A stretch of DNA of 64,000 nt from Moraxella haemolytica (GCF_030177935.1 NZ_CP089974.1:1240001-1304000), one strand, 5' to 3'. Positions 1 through 8,929 are shown, counted from the first letter of the stretch. The notes: a model not told the origin generated them from the sequence alone. Program-made: numbers and translations.

Positions 1-944
1 GTGCCTGCCGCCGATTCAATGTACACAGCAGCAGGTGCTGTACCAAACAGACCTGAGAAAATACTCGACACCGAATCAGCAGTCAATGCCTTGCCACCAT
101 TGATGATTTGACCATCTTTATCTATCAAGCCTGCCTGCCCTGCCACCGCACGAATCGTACCTGTGGCATCAAACACCGCTGTCATCACTAAAGCAAATAC
201 CGCAGGCAACACTACCGCATTTAATGCACCCATGATATCTAGGTTGAAAAACTGCGACTCACCATCAATCACTGGTAATTTAAAGATAGAGCCGCTAAAT
301 TGCACATTCGGATCAATAATCAGCCCAATCGCCGTGATGGCGATAATCACCCAAAGAATACTACCCTTGACTCGCTTGCGTTCAAGACCAATGATGGCAG
401 CCAAACCAAGCAATGACATCAGCACAGGGAATGAAGCAAATTCGCCCATCTTGACAGGCAAGCCTGCATCATTTTTAATGACCAAACCCACACCATTAGC
501 AGCAATGAGTAGCAAAAACAAACCGATACCAATACCTGCACCATGAGCGATGGCACTTGGCAAATTTCTCAAAATCCAAGCACGAATGCCCGTTACCGAA
601 ATCAGCGTAAACACCACACCCATCAAGAATATCGCACCCAATGCCACAGGAATGCCAATACCTTGACCCAAAACAAGACTAAACGCCGTAAAGGCAGTCA
701 AGCTGATTGCACAACCAATCGCCATCGGCACATTTGCCCACAGACCAATTAAAATTGAGCCAAGACCTGCAACTAAGCAAGCAGCAATGAATACTGACTC
801 AGCAGGAAAGCCCGCTTGCGACAGCATATTAGGAACAACAATGACCGAGTACACCATCGCCAAAAATGTCGTCAAGCCTGCAATGATCTCTTGACGCACA
901 GAAGAGCCACGCTCTTCGATTTTAAAAAAAGAAAGCAAAGACAT
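1..944 (-). CDS. NCS2-family purine/xanthine-type permease (partial, cut by window edge)
   Basis: This is an inner-membrane nucleobase:cation symporter of the NCS2 (xanthine/uracil permease) superfamily, closest in feel to the adenine/guanine-hypoxanthine branch. The start is the ATG at 944, reading [15 protein letters not shown], and 314 codons are visible before the window edge. The N-terminal motif with EERG, then [16 protein letters not shown], is typical of the AzgA/AdeQ-like branch. Long hydrophobic segments alternate with short polar loops, and the conserved segment ending in ESAAG lies right at the window edge. The C-terminal part is missing, so the substrate (adenine versus guanine/hypoxanthine) cannot be assigned. 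It is transcribed away from the peroxiredoxin gene, and the 282-nt AT-rich gap 945-1226 holds the divergent promoters but no clear consensus that I could fix. Confidence 0.88.
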   Translation of the reverse strand, partial: MSLLSFFKIEERGSSVRQEIIAGLTTFLAMVYSVIVVPNMLSQAGFPAESVFIAACLVAGLGSILIGLWANVPMAIGCAISLTAFTAFSLVLGQGIGIPVALGAIFLMGVVFTLISVTGIRAWILRNLPSAIAHGAGIGIGLFLLLIAANGVGLVIKNDAGLPVKMGEFASFPVLMSLLGLAAIIGLERKRVKGSILWVIIAITAIGLIIDPNVQFSGSIFKLPVIDGESQFFNLDIMGALNAVVLPAVFALVMTAVFDATGTIRAVAGQAGLIDKDGQIINGGKALTADSVSSIFSGLFGTAPAAVYIESAAG

Positions 945-1226
945 AAAACGCCTATTGAGTTTGCCAAAGTAACAATAAAGAAGAAAAAATTTACTAATTT
1001 TACTTGATGGTGAGTTTTTTTACAATTTTTAACGAATAGATTTTTGTAATTTTAGATAATTTTTTAAAAATTTAGAAAAAACACGGAGAAATTATGCGGA
1101 CTTTTGCAAGTTTTTTAGGTAAAATGGTATGCCTTAATGAAAGATGATAAAGTCTAGCACTTTATACCTAGTACCTTATCTCAATCTTATTTTTCTTTTA
1201 TAGCAACAGAACATTTAATATCATCC

Positions 1227-1703
1227 ATGAAAAATACTCAAGAAGATATCACCCTACCTACTTTTCTGGTCAATCTAGTGGTAGGCGATGATGAACACAC
1301 CATCAGCTTACCAAATTGGTTACAAGAATACAATCAAGGATTGATCTTGTATTTTTACCCCAAAGACAACACACAAGGCTGTTCAGTACAGGCGGTTGAT
1401 TTTAGTCAGTTAAAACAAGCATTCGCCAACAAAGGCTATCAGGTCATTGGCGTATCTCGTGATGGCATCAAGTCACACCACAATTTTATCAACAAAAAAG
1501 AGCTATCCATCGCTCTTGTTAGCGATAGCAACGAAATGCTCTGTCAGCACTTTGATGTCATCAAAGAAAAGATGATGTATGGCAAGACGCATTTAGGCAT
1601 TGTTCGTTCAACCTTTGTGTTTGATAGTGCAGGGCAGATGATTGCCAGCTATCGCAACATTAAGGCTAAAGATCACGCCCAAACGCTACTAGATATGCTA
1701 TAA
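1227..1703 (+). CDS. Peroxiredoxin of the BCP/PrxQ family
   Basis: A thiol peroxidase that reduces hydroperoxides in the cytoplasm. The 158-residue length fits the BCP/PrxQ family. The active-site segment YFYPKDNTQGC keeps the family PxxxTxxC pattern, with the peroxidatic cysteine at residue 52; the usual proline before GC is glutamine. The second cysteine that BCP proteins often carry five residues later is valine here (CSVQAV), so the enzyme should work as a 1-Cys type or use a partner thiol. The rest (VIGVSRD, then KTHLGIVRSTFVFD) follows the thioredoxin fold of the family. The following glycosyltransferase starts 15 nt after the stop, so the two are probably cotranscribed, although there is no obvious functional link. 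No good Shine-Dalgarno sequence precedes the ATG. Confidence 0.87.
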   Translation: MKNTQEDITLPTFLVNLVVGDDEHTISLPNWLQEYNQGLILYFYPKDNTQGCSVQAVDFSQLKQAFANKGYQVIGVSRDGIKSHHNFINKKELSIALVSDSNEMLCQHFDVIKEKMMYGKTHLGIVRSTFVFDSAGQMIASYRNIKAKDHAQTLLDML

Positions 1704-1718
1704 ATTCATGCAAAACCC

Positions 1719-2918
1719 ATGAAAGTTCTACATTTATCGTCATCATTAAAACATGATGAATCCGAGCGTGGCATCTACGCCATCACGCACGCACTCATGC
1801 GAGCAGGTCATGAATCTGTTGTCATTGGTGCTGCTCACGAAGATGAGGAGTTGGTTACTCGTCTTTTGCGTGATGGCACGATTTATCACCGCTTGCCCAT
1901 GCCAAAAAAATCATGGTGGGCATTAAAGCATGTCTACAAACTAAGACAGCTCATCTGTGAATATCAGCCAGACATCATTCATGTACACTCTCGAACACCT
2001 GCATGGGTGCTACACTGGTCATTAAAACTCATCGCTAAGGACAAACACCCCAAAATAGTCGCTACCATGTATGGATTTTACCCGCTCAATTCATACTCTA
2101 GAGCACTATTTAATGCCGATATTATTATCACCGCTTCAAAAAGCATAGATAAATACCTAAAAGACAAACTTACCGACAAAGAAGAAGATTTACAACAATT
2201 ACCCTTTGATATCATATGCGTCAAGCGAGGCATTGATGTTCGCACCTATCCCTACCGCCATCATGCTTCGGTGTACTGGCTGCATAATGTTTTTGCTCAG
2301 TATCCAGAACTTGAACACAAAAAATGGCTACTATTTCCCACACCCATTGGCACACAGTACGGTCAAGAATGGCTGGTAGATATTCTGGGAAATCTGCAAG
2401 ACAAATTCCCTGACATTCACGCCATCATTGCTGAAGACTTAGAGTTCAACTTAACCGACCAAGATGTATCCCACGAAGAATTCATTCAAAGAATTCATGC
2501 ATTAGGACTAGATGATAAAGTTACTTTCATCGGCAGACGACCGCCCGATATGAGAGAGTGGCTGTCATCCGCCAACATCGCTCTTGCTCTTGCTAATCAT
2601 CCAGAGAGTATCGGCATCACCGCCTTGCAAGCCATTCATCTAGGTACGCCTGTCATCGGTTGGGCAAAGGGGGCATTTGCTGATATTTTATCCGCCACCT
2701 ACCCACAAGGTTTGGTCAAAGAGCAGACCGCTACCGCTTTATGCAAAGCAGTCAAATCACACCTACAAAATCGCCTACGCCCCACCATGACACACGAATA
2801 CACCATCGAGCAGATGACTGCTGAGACTTTGGCAGTGTATCAGTCGCTTATGCCTGAATGCAAACTGGTAAAAAATGACCGTCATGACAACTTGGTTTGT
2901 ATTCGCATTGATGACTAA
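1719..2918 (+). CDS. GT4-like glycosyltransferase
   Basis: A predicted cytoplasmic or peripheral sugar transferase with a GT-B fold, probably acting on a cell-surface glycan such as lipooligosaccharide; the acceptor is unknown. The N-terminal domain starts KVLHLSSSLKHDESERGIY (residues 2-20) and contains the donor-site style segment DIIHVHSRTPAW. The C-terminal domain has the nucleotide-sugar binding stretch ESIGITALQAIHLGTPVIGW. In GT4 enzymes this region normally shows two glutamates spaced E-x7-E; here the second is glutamine. The length (399 aa) is normal. It lies just downstream of the peroxiredoxin gene and is followed by a 409-nt gap. The family assignment is secure at fold level, but the specific product is not known. 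Confidence 0.75.
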   Translation: MKVLHLSSSLKHDESERGIYAITHALMRAGHESVVIGAAHEDEELVTRLLRDGTIYHRLPMPKKSWWALKHVYKLRQLICEYQPDIIHVHSRTPAWVLHWSLKLIAKDKHPKIVATMYGFYPLNSYSRALFNADIIITASKSIDKYLKDKLTDKEEDLQQLPFDIICVKRGIDVRTYPYRHHASVYWLHNVFAQYPELEHKKWLLFPTPIGTQYGQEWLVDILGNLQDKFPDIHAIIAEDLEFNLTDQDVSHEEFIQRIHALGLDDKVTFIGRRPPDMREWLSSANIALALANHPESIGITALQAIHLGTPVIGWAKGAFADILSATYPQGLVKEQTATALCKAVKSHLQNRLRPTMTHEYTIEQMTAETLAVYQSLMPECKLVKNDRHDNLVCIRIDD

Positions 2919-2990
2919 TCCTATTTGTTCAGCCATTTATGGGCTACCACTCAATCTGGCACATCAACCGATACAAACACAACCAAACAC

Positions 2991-3108
2991 AAAAAAATAA
3001 CCCAGCTTATCTAAGCTGGGCGTGTGGGTAAATACCATCCATAGCAAACAGTCCTTTGGCAATCATTGCCGTGGCTAAAGCCACCCAATCTCCTTATCAT
3101 CTATCCAT
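2991..3108 (-). ncRNA. Candidate small RNA with its own promoter and terminator
   Basis: Read on the minus strand, a perfect TATAAT (3120-3115) is followed by about 115 nt with no useful ORF and then a textbook intrinsic terminator. The terminator is a 9-bp stem, CCCAGCTTA/TAAGCTGGG (3020-3001), followed by TTATTTTTTT. Two more compact hairpins sit in the middle, GTGGC-TTTA-GCCAC (3084-3071) and GGCAAT-G-ATTGCC (3070-3058), directly adjacent to each other. The -35 region at 17-bp spacing (TGGTAT) is weak. No minus-strand gene lies upstream that would need this terminator, because the flanking genes are both on the plus strand. It does not match 4.5S, tmRNA, 6S or RNase P RNA by eye. An sRNA with a U-rich tail is the best reading. 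Confidence 0.6.
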
Positions 3109-3189
3109 GTGCATATTATAAAACGATACATGCAGACATACCATCAGCCATTACCGCCACAAAATGTAAGAAATCGCCGACAGATAACT

Positions 3190-3233
3190 TTATTCATAAA
3201 AATCACAAAAAGCACTTGATTTTTTATGAATAA
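3190..3233. repeat. 13-bp perfect inverted repeat upstream of asd
   Basis: TTATTCATAAAAA (3190-3202) is repeated as its exact reverse complement at 3221-3233 with an 18-nt spacer. A second short inverted pair, GCACTT (3212-3217) and AAGTGC (3234-3239), is interleaved. The element lies 95 nt upstream of the asd start. It could be an operator or a folded leader element. It is not a terminator for either strand because no T-tract follows. Confidence 0.55.
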
Positions 3234-3327
3234 AAGTGCATAGTTATAGGCTTATTTTTAACAACTTAACCAGTGTGATGATTGGTCGGCTTAGGCTAAT
3301 AATCACACTCCATTAAAGGTAAATGCA

Positions 3328-4458
3328 ATGGCAGAAAAATTAGTCGTAGGCTTAGTGGGTTGGCGTGGCATGGTAGGTTCTGTGCTGATGACTCGCATGA
3401 CTCAAGAGGGTGATTTTGAGCATATCACACCTGTATTTTTTTCAACCAGCAACGCCGGTGGTCAAGCACCGAACTTCGGAGTTGATGCAGGTACACTAAA
3501 AGACGCTAACGACATTAACGAACTTGCCAAATGCGATGCCATCATTACCTGTCAAGGTGGCGACTACACCAAAGCCATTCACCCTGCCCTACGCCAAAGC
3601 GGTTGGCGTGGCTACTGGATTGACGCAGCAAGCTCTCTACGCATGGACGATGATGCAGTCATCATCTTAGATCCTGTGAATCGTGATGTGATTGATCAAG
3701 CTCTAGCCAACGGTCAAAAAGATTTCATTGGTGGCAACTGCACAGTGAGCCTGATGCTCATGGCAATTGGTGAACTTTTCCGCCGTGGATGGGTTGAATG
3801 GGTGTCTGCCATGACTTATCAAGCCGCCTCTGGTGCAGGTGCCGCCAATATGCGTGAGTTAATCACAGGTATGGGTGTACTGCGTGATAGTGTTGCTGAC
3901 GAGCTTGCCAACCCTGCTTCTGCCATTTTAGACATCGACCGCACCATTGCTACCACTCAGCACTCGGACGACTTTCCAAAACAAAACTTTGGTGCAGTCT
4001 TAGCAGGTAGCCTAATTCCTTATATTGATAGTCAGCTTGATAATGGTCAATCTCGTGAAGAGTGGAAAGGTCAAGCCGAAACCAACAAAATCCTAGGAAA
4101 ATCAGGTAATGAACTCATCAATATTGACGGCATCTGTGTGCGTATCGGTGCGATGCGTTGCCATAGCCAAGCCCTAACCATCAAACTAACCCAAGACATT
4201 CCACTAGAACAAATCGAACAAGCCTTGCGTGAAAGCGATAATCCTTGGCTTGATGTGGTTGAAAACGACAAAACTGCTAGCATGGAACGCCTAACCCCTG
4301 TAGCAGTTACTGGCACACTAAATGTAGCGGTTGGTCGTTTGCGTAAAATGAATATGGGTGGTGAGTACCTAACAGCATTCACCGTAGGCGACCAGCTATT
4401 GTGGGGTGCTGCTGAGCCACTTCGTCGTATGCTCGCCATCATTCAAGGTCGCATTTAA
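3328..4458 (+). CDS. asd: Aspartate-semialdehyde dehydrogenase
   Basis: This enzyme catalyses NADPH-dependent reduction of aspartyl-4-phosphate to aspartate semialdehyde, the branch point to lysine/diaminopimelate, threonine and methionine. The 376-aa protein opens with the nucleotide-binding loop [11 protein letters not shown] (residues 8-18). The catalytic cysteine is C138 in [10 protein letters not shown]. The segment [17 protein letters not shown] and the later [16 protein letters not shown] are characteristic of the gammaproteobacterial-type enzyme. The start ATG at 3328 is preceded by TTAAAGGTAAATGCA, a usable ribosome binding site. A terminator follows 17 nt after the stop, so the gene is probably monocistronic, controlled from the 3240-3320 region. 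Confidence 0.97.
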   Translation: MAEKLVVGLVGWRGMVGSVLMTRMTQEGDFEHITPVFFSTSNAGGQAPNFGVDAGTLKDANDINELAKCDAIITCQGGDYTKAIHPALRQSGWRGYWIDAASSLRMDDDAVIILDPVNRDVIDQALANGQKDFIGGNCTVSLMLMAIGELFRRGWVEWVSAMTYQAASGAGAANMRELITGMGVLRDSVADELANPASAILDIDRTIATTQHSDDFPKQNFGAVLAGSLIPYIDSQLDNGQSREEWKGQAETNKILGKSGNELINIDGICVRIGAMRCHSQALTIKLTQDIPLEQIEQALRESDNPWLDVVENDKTASMERLTPVAVTGTLNVAVGRLRKMNMGGEYLTAFTVGDQLLWGAAEPLRRMLAIIQGRI

Positions 4459-4474
4459 TCCTTGTAAAGAATAC

Positions 4475-4504
4475 AAAAAAGCATGCTATTTTGGCGTGCT
4501 TTTT
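4475..4504 (+). terminator. Intrinsic terminator after asd
   Basis: The stem AAAAAGCATGC (4476-4486) pairs with GCGTGCTTTTT (4494-4504) with one G-U pair, and the 3' arm ends in a T-tract. It sits directly after asd. Confidence 0.85.
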
Positions 4505-4552
4505 ATGTTATGATATGCATGATTTTAGCTTTGTTGTCTTATCAAAACCATC

Positions 4553-5536
4553 ATGAATCACACCACCCACATCATCTATGCTGGCGGAACTTTTGGTAGT
4601 CATGGCACACCACTATCGCCCTTGCCTGCGGACGAATTTTTGCCAATTTTAAAAACACAATTCTCCGATAAATTACCAAACATCACCATTGATATTTTAC
4701 CCAATTTACTCATCAAAGACAGTAGTACACTCACTCCAAGTGATTTTGTGCATTTATACAGCTTAATCTTGCAGGCTTATGCGGTCGGTGGTCGGCGTTT
4801 TGTACTAATTACAGGCACAGACAGCCTAAGTTTTTTGGCGGCATTTTTAGCCAATGCCTTTAGTGATTTTAAAGACATTAGCCTGATTATTACAGGCAGT
4901 ATGCAACCATTGTTCATCGCTGACAATCCCATCTACACCATCAATGAGAGTTCAGATGCTTGGGTAAATTTATCAGCAAGCATCATGGCTACAACCGAAC
5001 ACACAGGGGTATTTGTGCAATTTTATCACAAGCTCATGTATGCCCTTGACACCCAAAAGTTAAATAGCCAAAATCACGATGCATTTATTGGCAAATTGGT
5101 AAATAATAAAAAAACCGACCAAACGGTTTTTAATCAGAAACCATTCAGCATACAGTTAGTGATTGATGACAGATTGGCTCACCTGCCAAAGCTAATCGCC
5201 AACGCCAAACATACGCACATCACTGCCATATATTGCCTTCCCAATGATGTTGCCAACTTAGAACATCAACTAAGGCATCTAAGCGGTAATACCAAGTCAG
5301 TCATCTTAATCGGCTTTGGTGCAGGCAATGTGCCATCATCACCCACACTAATTGACCAAATAGTAAAACTTACCCAACAAAATATCCGAATCATCTGCAC
5401 CACCATGTGTGCTTTTGGTGGCACGACCGCCGACTACGCATCGGGGGCTTGGCAGTATGAATATGGGGTTGAGGCAAGCGATAAAGGCATTGCCGGTATC
5501 TATGGTCAGACACTTTGGCAGGTTTTACAACCATGA
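4553..5536 (+). CDS. Asparaginase/glutaminase-family protein (type I-like)
   Basis: A probable L-asparaginase that hydrolyses asparagine to aspartate and ammonia. The first active-site signature is IYAGGTFGSHG (residues 8-18, nucleophilic threonine T13). The second signature is ITGTDSLSFLAAF with T89-D90 and the family threonine-aspartate pair. No signal peptide is present, so it should be cytoplasmic (AnsA-like). At 327 aa the length is typical. HGTD is changed to TGTD, a mild variation. The last codons overlap truA through an ATGA junction, so the two genes are translationally coupled although they belong to different pathways. Confidence 0.85.
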   Translation: MNHTTHIIYAGGTFGSHGTPLSPLPADEFLPILKTQFSDKLPNITIDILPNLLIKDSSTLTPSDFVHLYSLILQAYAVGGRRFVLITGTDSLSFLAAFLANAFSDFKDISLIITGSMQPLFIADNPIYTINESSDAWVNLSASIMATTEHTGVFVQFYHKLMYALDTQKLNSQNHDAFIGKLVNNKKTDQTVFNQKPFSIQLVIDDRLAHLPKLIANAKHTHITAIYCLPNDVANLEHQLRHLSGNTKSVILIGFGAGNVPSSPTLIDQIVKLTQQNIRIICTTMCAFGGTTADYASGAWQYEYGVEASDKGIAGIYGQTLWQVLQP

Positions 5537-6417
5537 CAGACAATCTAAAACAAACTGCACCAACGGTATTGGTCGTACAACCTAACCAAAAACAGGTGCA
5601 AACTTATGCCATTGGCATTGAGTTCATCGGTACAAATTATCGTGGCTGGCAAAGACAGCAAGAAGTAGACAGCGTACAAGCACGCCTAGAATCCGCCATA
5701 TCCACCATCGCCAACGAAACTGTAGAAGTTATCGCTGCAGGTCGTACCGATGCTGGCGTTCATGCAGGCAATATGATTGCACACTTTACCACCACTGCAA
5801 ACCGTACTGAGTACAACTGGATGCGTGGGGTAAACACCCTACTACCTGATGACATCGCCTTACGCTGGATTACCCCCATGCCGTCCGATTTCCACGCACG
5901 CTTTAAGGCGATTGCTCGTCGCTATCGCTACATCACACTCAATCAGCCTTACCGCCCTGCTATCTTGCGTCATCAGGTAACCCATGTTTTTGAGCCACTT
6001 GATATAGATCAGATGGTACAAGCCAGTAGACTTTTGGTTGGCACGCATGACTTTACTAGCTTTAGAGCAGCACAGTGCCAATCCAATCAACCTGTACGCA
6101 CAGTCAGTCATACCCATCTATTTCAGCATGGAGCATATCTGGTGCTAGACATACAAGCTGATGGCTTCTTGCATCACATGGTGCGAAACATTATGGGAGT
6201 ACTGTTTGCCATTGGCAAAGGCGAGCTTAAGGCAGATGATGTTACACGATTGATTCATGCCAAAAACCGTTGTCTTGCCCCACCAACCGCCCCTGCTGAT
6301 GGGCTGTATTTCATCAATGCCTACTACCCCAAGCACTTTCAAGAGTTACTACCAAATGCACCATTGACACCATTATGGCTTGGGCTTTTAGATGATTTTC
6401 ACATCAACCAAAGATAA
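5533..6417 (+). CDS. truA: tRNA pseudouridine(38-40) synthase TruA
   Basis: TruA isomerises U38, U39 and U40 in the anticodon stem-loop of many tRNAs. The catalytic aspartate is D73 in AAGRTDAGVHAGNMI. The segments YRGWQRQ and FHARFKAIARRYRY, and the C-terminal DGFLHHMVRNIMG, are family landmarks. I place the start at the ATG overlapping the asparaginase stop (ATGA, 5533), giving 294 aa; an upstream TTG at 5515 is possible but would bury the start deeper in the previous gene. The N-terminus has a non-conserved extension of about 20 residues before the first beta strand. Confidence 0.95.
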   Translation: MTDNLKQTAPTVLVVQPNQKQVQTYAIGIEFIGTNYRGWQRQQEVDSVQARLESAISTIANETVEVIAAGRTDAGVHAGNMIAHFTTTANRTEYNWMRGVNTLLPDDIALRWITPMPSDFHARFKAIARRYRYITLNQPYRPAILRHQVTHVFEPLDIDQMVQASRLLVGTHDFTSFRAAQCQSNQPVRTVSHTHLFQHGAYLVLDIQADGFLHHMVRNIMGVLFAIGKGELKADDVTRLIHAKNRCLAPPTAPADGLYFINAYYPKHFQELLPNAPLTPLWLGLLDDFHINQR

Positions 6418-6554
6418 GGTCATATAAAGATGGACCAGTCATGTTATTTTATCGCTTGCCTAGCCCATCAGACCGCACTGCACATCTCTAGCAGATACCA
6501 ACCATCGCATTAAGAAAGCAAGGGTAAAACCTAGCTTTTCATAAAAATATCAGC

Positions 6555-6560
6555 TATAAT
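6555..6560 (+). promoter_or_regulatory. Probable -10 box of infA
   Basis: A perfect TATAAT lies 31 nt upstream of the infA ATG within the context GCTATAATAC. The same GCTATAATAC context precedes the CorA-type gene (13305) and dedA (48092). No convincing -35 box is visible. Confidence 0.6.
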
Positions 6561-6590
6561 ACCCCTTTATTTTTTAACTTAATTTGACTT

Positions 6591-6812
6591 ATGGCAAAAA
6601 AAGACGACATCATCGAATTTGAAGGCGAGGTAATTGACACCCTGCCAAACACTCTATTTAAAGTCCGCCTAGATAACGGACATGAAATCATTGCCCACAT
6701 CTCTGGTAAAATGCGTAAGCACTACATTCGCATCTTAACAGGCGATAAGGTGAAGGTTGAGATGACCCCATACGACCTATCTAAAGGTCGCATCACCTAT
6801 CGTGGTAAATGA
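6591..6812 (+). CDS. infA: Translation initiation factor IF-1
   Basis: IF-1 binds the 30S A site and works with IF-2 and IF-3 during initiation. The 73-residue protein is one S1/OB-fold domain and is near-identical to the gammaproteobacterial consensus, with ETLPNT-like [12 protein letters not shown], then [15 protein letters not shown] and [18 protein letters not shown]. It stands alone here with its own -10 box and terminator, so expression is independent of neighbours. The start is unambiguous because the protein begins [12 protein letters not shown], matching the family. Confidence 0.98.
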   Translation: MAKKDDIIEFEGEVIDTLPNTLFKVRLDNGHEIIAHISGKMRKHYIRILTGDKVKVEMTPYDLSKGRITYRGK

Positions 6813-6814
6813 TC

Positions 6815-6842
6815 AAAACCCAGTCTTTTGACTGGGTTTTCT
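6815..6842. terminator. Bidirectional terminator after infA
   Basis: AAAACCCAGTC (6815-6825) and GACTGGGTTTT (6830-6840) form a perfect 11-bp stem with a TTTT loop. The T-rich 3' arm terminates infA, and the A-rich 5' arm would serve minus-strand reads. Confidence 0.92.
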
Positions 6843-7074
6843 TTATCAATCACGATGGCTTGTCTGTGAACTTGGTTGAGTATGGCTTAAGTGAGTTTGT
6901 CGCTAGCCGTATGTTTGGCAAACCTTGCCAAACATTTAGCACATCATTGTACCACCCCAAACAGAAGGCTTTGCCATTAAAAACCACCCCAAAGGTTAGA
7001 GTTTAGATATCCAACTCCAACCCTTGGGGTGTAGTTCAACTTCGGTGGTTTCTTGTATTGGGTAACACTGACTT
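6843..7074. repeat. Non-coding gap with two inverted repeats
   Basis: No believable gene occupies this 232-nt gap. It holds a palindromic element GTTTGGCAA-ACC-TTGCCAAAC (6913-6933). It also holds a longer imperfect inverted repeat with arms 6986-7003 and 7013-7030 (16 of 18 positions complementary), flanked by an outer AACCACC/GGTGGTT pair (6982 and 7043 regions). The larger hairpin lies 45 nt beyond the esterase stop and could end its minus-strand transcript, but no T-tract follows. A degenerate small repeat element is an alternative. Confidence 0.5.
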
Positions 7075-7767
7075 TTAAGTACACACCATAAACATCTCTT
7101 TTATCCATGCACCAATTGACTTAATTTGTGGCAAACACACCTGATGTGTCATTGGATAGGTGCTAAAAACAGGGGTTAGACCCAAGTTATCTAGCGAATT
7201 TTTTGCCTGCTCGCCTAAGATTTTTGGAACAATATCATCATAATCACCATGATCAATTTTTACCAAAATATCGCCGTTCACACCTGCATCTTTGATGCTG
7301 TCTTTAGTGGCAAAATAGGTGGATAACGCCAGTAAGCCTGCAATCTGGTATGGTGTGGTAAAAGCATGGTGATACGCCACCGCACCACCTTGCGAAAAGC
7401 CTGCAATGATGATATTTTGACTAGGCACACCTTTTTTAATCTCTTGCTCAATCAAATCATCAATAGCACGAGCAGACGATTCAATCTGTGCTATATCCAC
7501 CTTTCTATCCAAACTCATCTCGATGATATCATACCAAGCAGGCATCACATAGCCACCATTGACCGTTACAGGAATTTGTGGTGCGTGCGGAAATACAAAA
7601 CGCACTGATAAATCGCCTAAGTCAAGCTCAGGCACCACAGGTTCAAAGTCATGACCACTTGCCCCAAGCCCATGTAGCCAAATCACGCTGTGGCGGATGG
7701 GGGAATTTGTGGGATTATGTTCCACCATGACGCATGATAAAGGCTGATGCTTGACCGATTTGTTCAT
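7075..7767 (-). CDS. Carboxylesterase/phospholipase-type alpha/beta hydrolase
   Basis: A cytoplasmic serine esterase of the carboxylesterase-2 (YpfH/EstB, acyl-protein-thioesterase-like) family. The oxyanion-hole region is VIWLHGLGASGHDFEP. The nucleophile is S125 in AGFSQGGAVAYH. The acid is D177 in HGDYDDIVP and the base is probably H208 in YPMTHQVC, where most relatives have GH. The length of 230 aa is normal and no signal peptide is present. Its physiological substrate is not known; short-chain esters or lysophospholipids are usual for the family. It is transcribed divergently from the metallopeptidase gene. Confidence 0.88.
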   Translation of the reverse strand: MNKSVKHQPLSCVMVEHNPTNSPIRHSVIWLHGLGASGHDFEPVVPELDLGDLSVRFVFPHAPQIPVTVNGGYVMPAWYDIIEMSLDRKVDIAQIESSARAIDDLIEQEIKKGVPSQNIIIAGFSQGGAVAYHHAFTTPYQIAGLLALSTYFATKDSIKDAGVNGDILVKIDHGDYDDIVPKILGEQAKNSLDNLGLTPVFSTYPMTHQVCLPQIKSIGAWIKEMFMVCT

Positions 7768-7946
7768 TTTATTATCCTAATTTTATCTTAACCAATGCAC
7801 ACTAAAACAATTTTAGTCGTACAGTACCCACTCATCAGTAGGTAGTAAATACCGCACCATCATATCACAAAGTCATCATATTTATCCAGATTTGCAAAAA
7901 CCACATGGCAGGTGGTGAATTTTCCCCATTTTCAACAAAAAATCGT

Positions 7947-7952
7947 TATAAT
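7947..7952 (+). promoter_or_regulatory. -10 box of the metallopeptidase gene
   Basis: TATAAT lies 40 nt upstream of the ATG at 7993. It supports that start over the longer upstream reading frame, because transcription would begin inside the extension. Confidence 0.5.
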
Positions 7953-7992
7953 AAGCACCTTATATTTCATTTTATTTTTAAGGTCAAACATC

Positions 7993-8889
7993 ATGCAGTG
8001 GAAAGGTCGCAGACAAAGCAGTAATATTGAAGACCGCCGTGGTAGTACACGAAAAGTCGGTGGTGTGAGTATTATTGGCTTGATTTTAGCACTCATTGTT
8101 TGGAAAATTTTTGGTATCAGTCCAGAGACCACCTTGGGCATTACCGAACAAATCACTCAAAATAGCCAAATCACCCAAGCCCCCACCCAAGAAACCGCTG
8201 AACAAGCTGAGACTCGTGCTTTCGTTGCCACCGTCTTGGCGGATACCGAAGATGTCTGGATACCGATTTTTAATCAGCTTGGTGGTACTTATCAACCGCC
8301 CAAACTTGTCATGTTTAGTGGCACGGTCCAGTCTGCTTGCGGTTCTGCAACTTCAGCCAGCGGTCCTTTTTATTGCCCTGCCGATCAAAAAGTCTATTTA
8401 GATACTAGCTTTTTTAAAGCAATGCGTACACAAATGGGCATCTCTGGCGAGAAAAACGCCACCGAGCTTAGCCAAAAAGACCAAGCAGCTGATTTCGCTC
8501 AGGCTTATGTCATTGCCCATGAGGTCGGTCATCATGTACAAACCTTACTAGGCATATCAAATCAAGTACGCCAAGCTCAAAGTCAAACAGATCAAGCGAC
8601 CGCCAATAATCTATCAGTACGCCAAGAACTACAAGCAGACTGTTTTGCTGGGCTGTGGGCAAGACATAATCATGAACGCACGCAATTTCTACAAAAAGGC
8701 GACATTGAGGAAGCTTTAGATGCCGCCGAAAAAATCGGCGATGACTATTTACAACACAAATCACATGGGCACGCCGTACCAGATAGTTTTACACATGGCA
8801 CAAGCAAACAGCGTCAGCGTTGGTTCTATCGTGGTTTTGAGTCTGGCGACATTAAGCAGTGCGACACTTTCGCTACTCGCCAATTATAA
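7993..8889 (+). CDS. YpfJ-type neutral zinc metallopeptidase
   Basis: A membrane-anchored member of the putative neutral zinc metallopeptidase family (YpfJ). Starting at the ATG at 7993 gives 298 aa and the family opening MQWKGRRQSSNIEDRRG. A single transmembrane helix follows at roughly residues 20-40 (VSIIGLILALIVWKIFGI), so the catalytic domain should be outside the cytoplasm. The zinc-binding HExxH is HEVGH at residues 176-180, followed by the conserved QELQADCFAGLWARH. The family motif CGSATSASGPFYCPAD is intact. Substrates are not known for the family. A terminator follows immediately. Confidence 0.92.
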   Translation: MQWKGRRQSSNIEDRRGSTRKVGGVSIIGLILALIVWKIFGISPETTLGITEQITQNSQITQAPTQETAEQAETRAFVATVLADTEDVWIPIFNQLGGTYQPPKLVMFSGTVQSACGSATSASGPFYCPADQKVYLDTSFFKAMRTQMGISGEKNATELSQKDQAADFAQAYVIAHEVGHHVQTLLGISNQVRQAQSQTDQATANNLSVRQELQADCFAGLWARHNHERTQFLQKGDIEEALDAAEKIGDDYLQHKSHGHAVPDSFTHGTSKQRQRWFYRGFESGDIKQCDTFATRQL

Positions 8890-8891
8890 TT

Positions 8892-8929
8892 ATAAAAACG
8901 CCATCAACTTGTTTTGATAGCGTTTTTAT
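8892..8929. terminator. Terminator after the metallopeptidase gene
   Basis: ATAAAAACGC (8892-8901) pairs with GCGTTTTTAT (8920-8929), with an inner ATCAA/TTGAT extension. The T-rich 3' arm suits the plus-strand gene, and the symmetry also suits the convergent 8977-9360 gene. Confidence 0.85.

Noticed and set aside
3021-3327. Lysine riboswitch in front of asd
   Set aside because: The structured part is on the opposite strand with its own promoter and terminator, and no conserved riboswitch core is visible.
6809-7006. 65-aa ORF after infA
   Set aside because: It begins inside the infA stop region, reads through the infA terminator and has no family resemblance.
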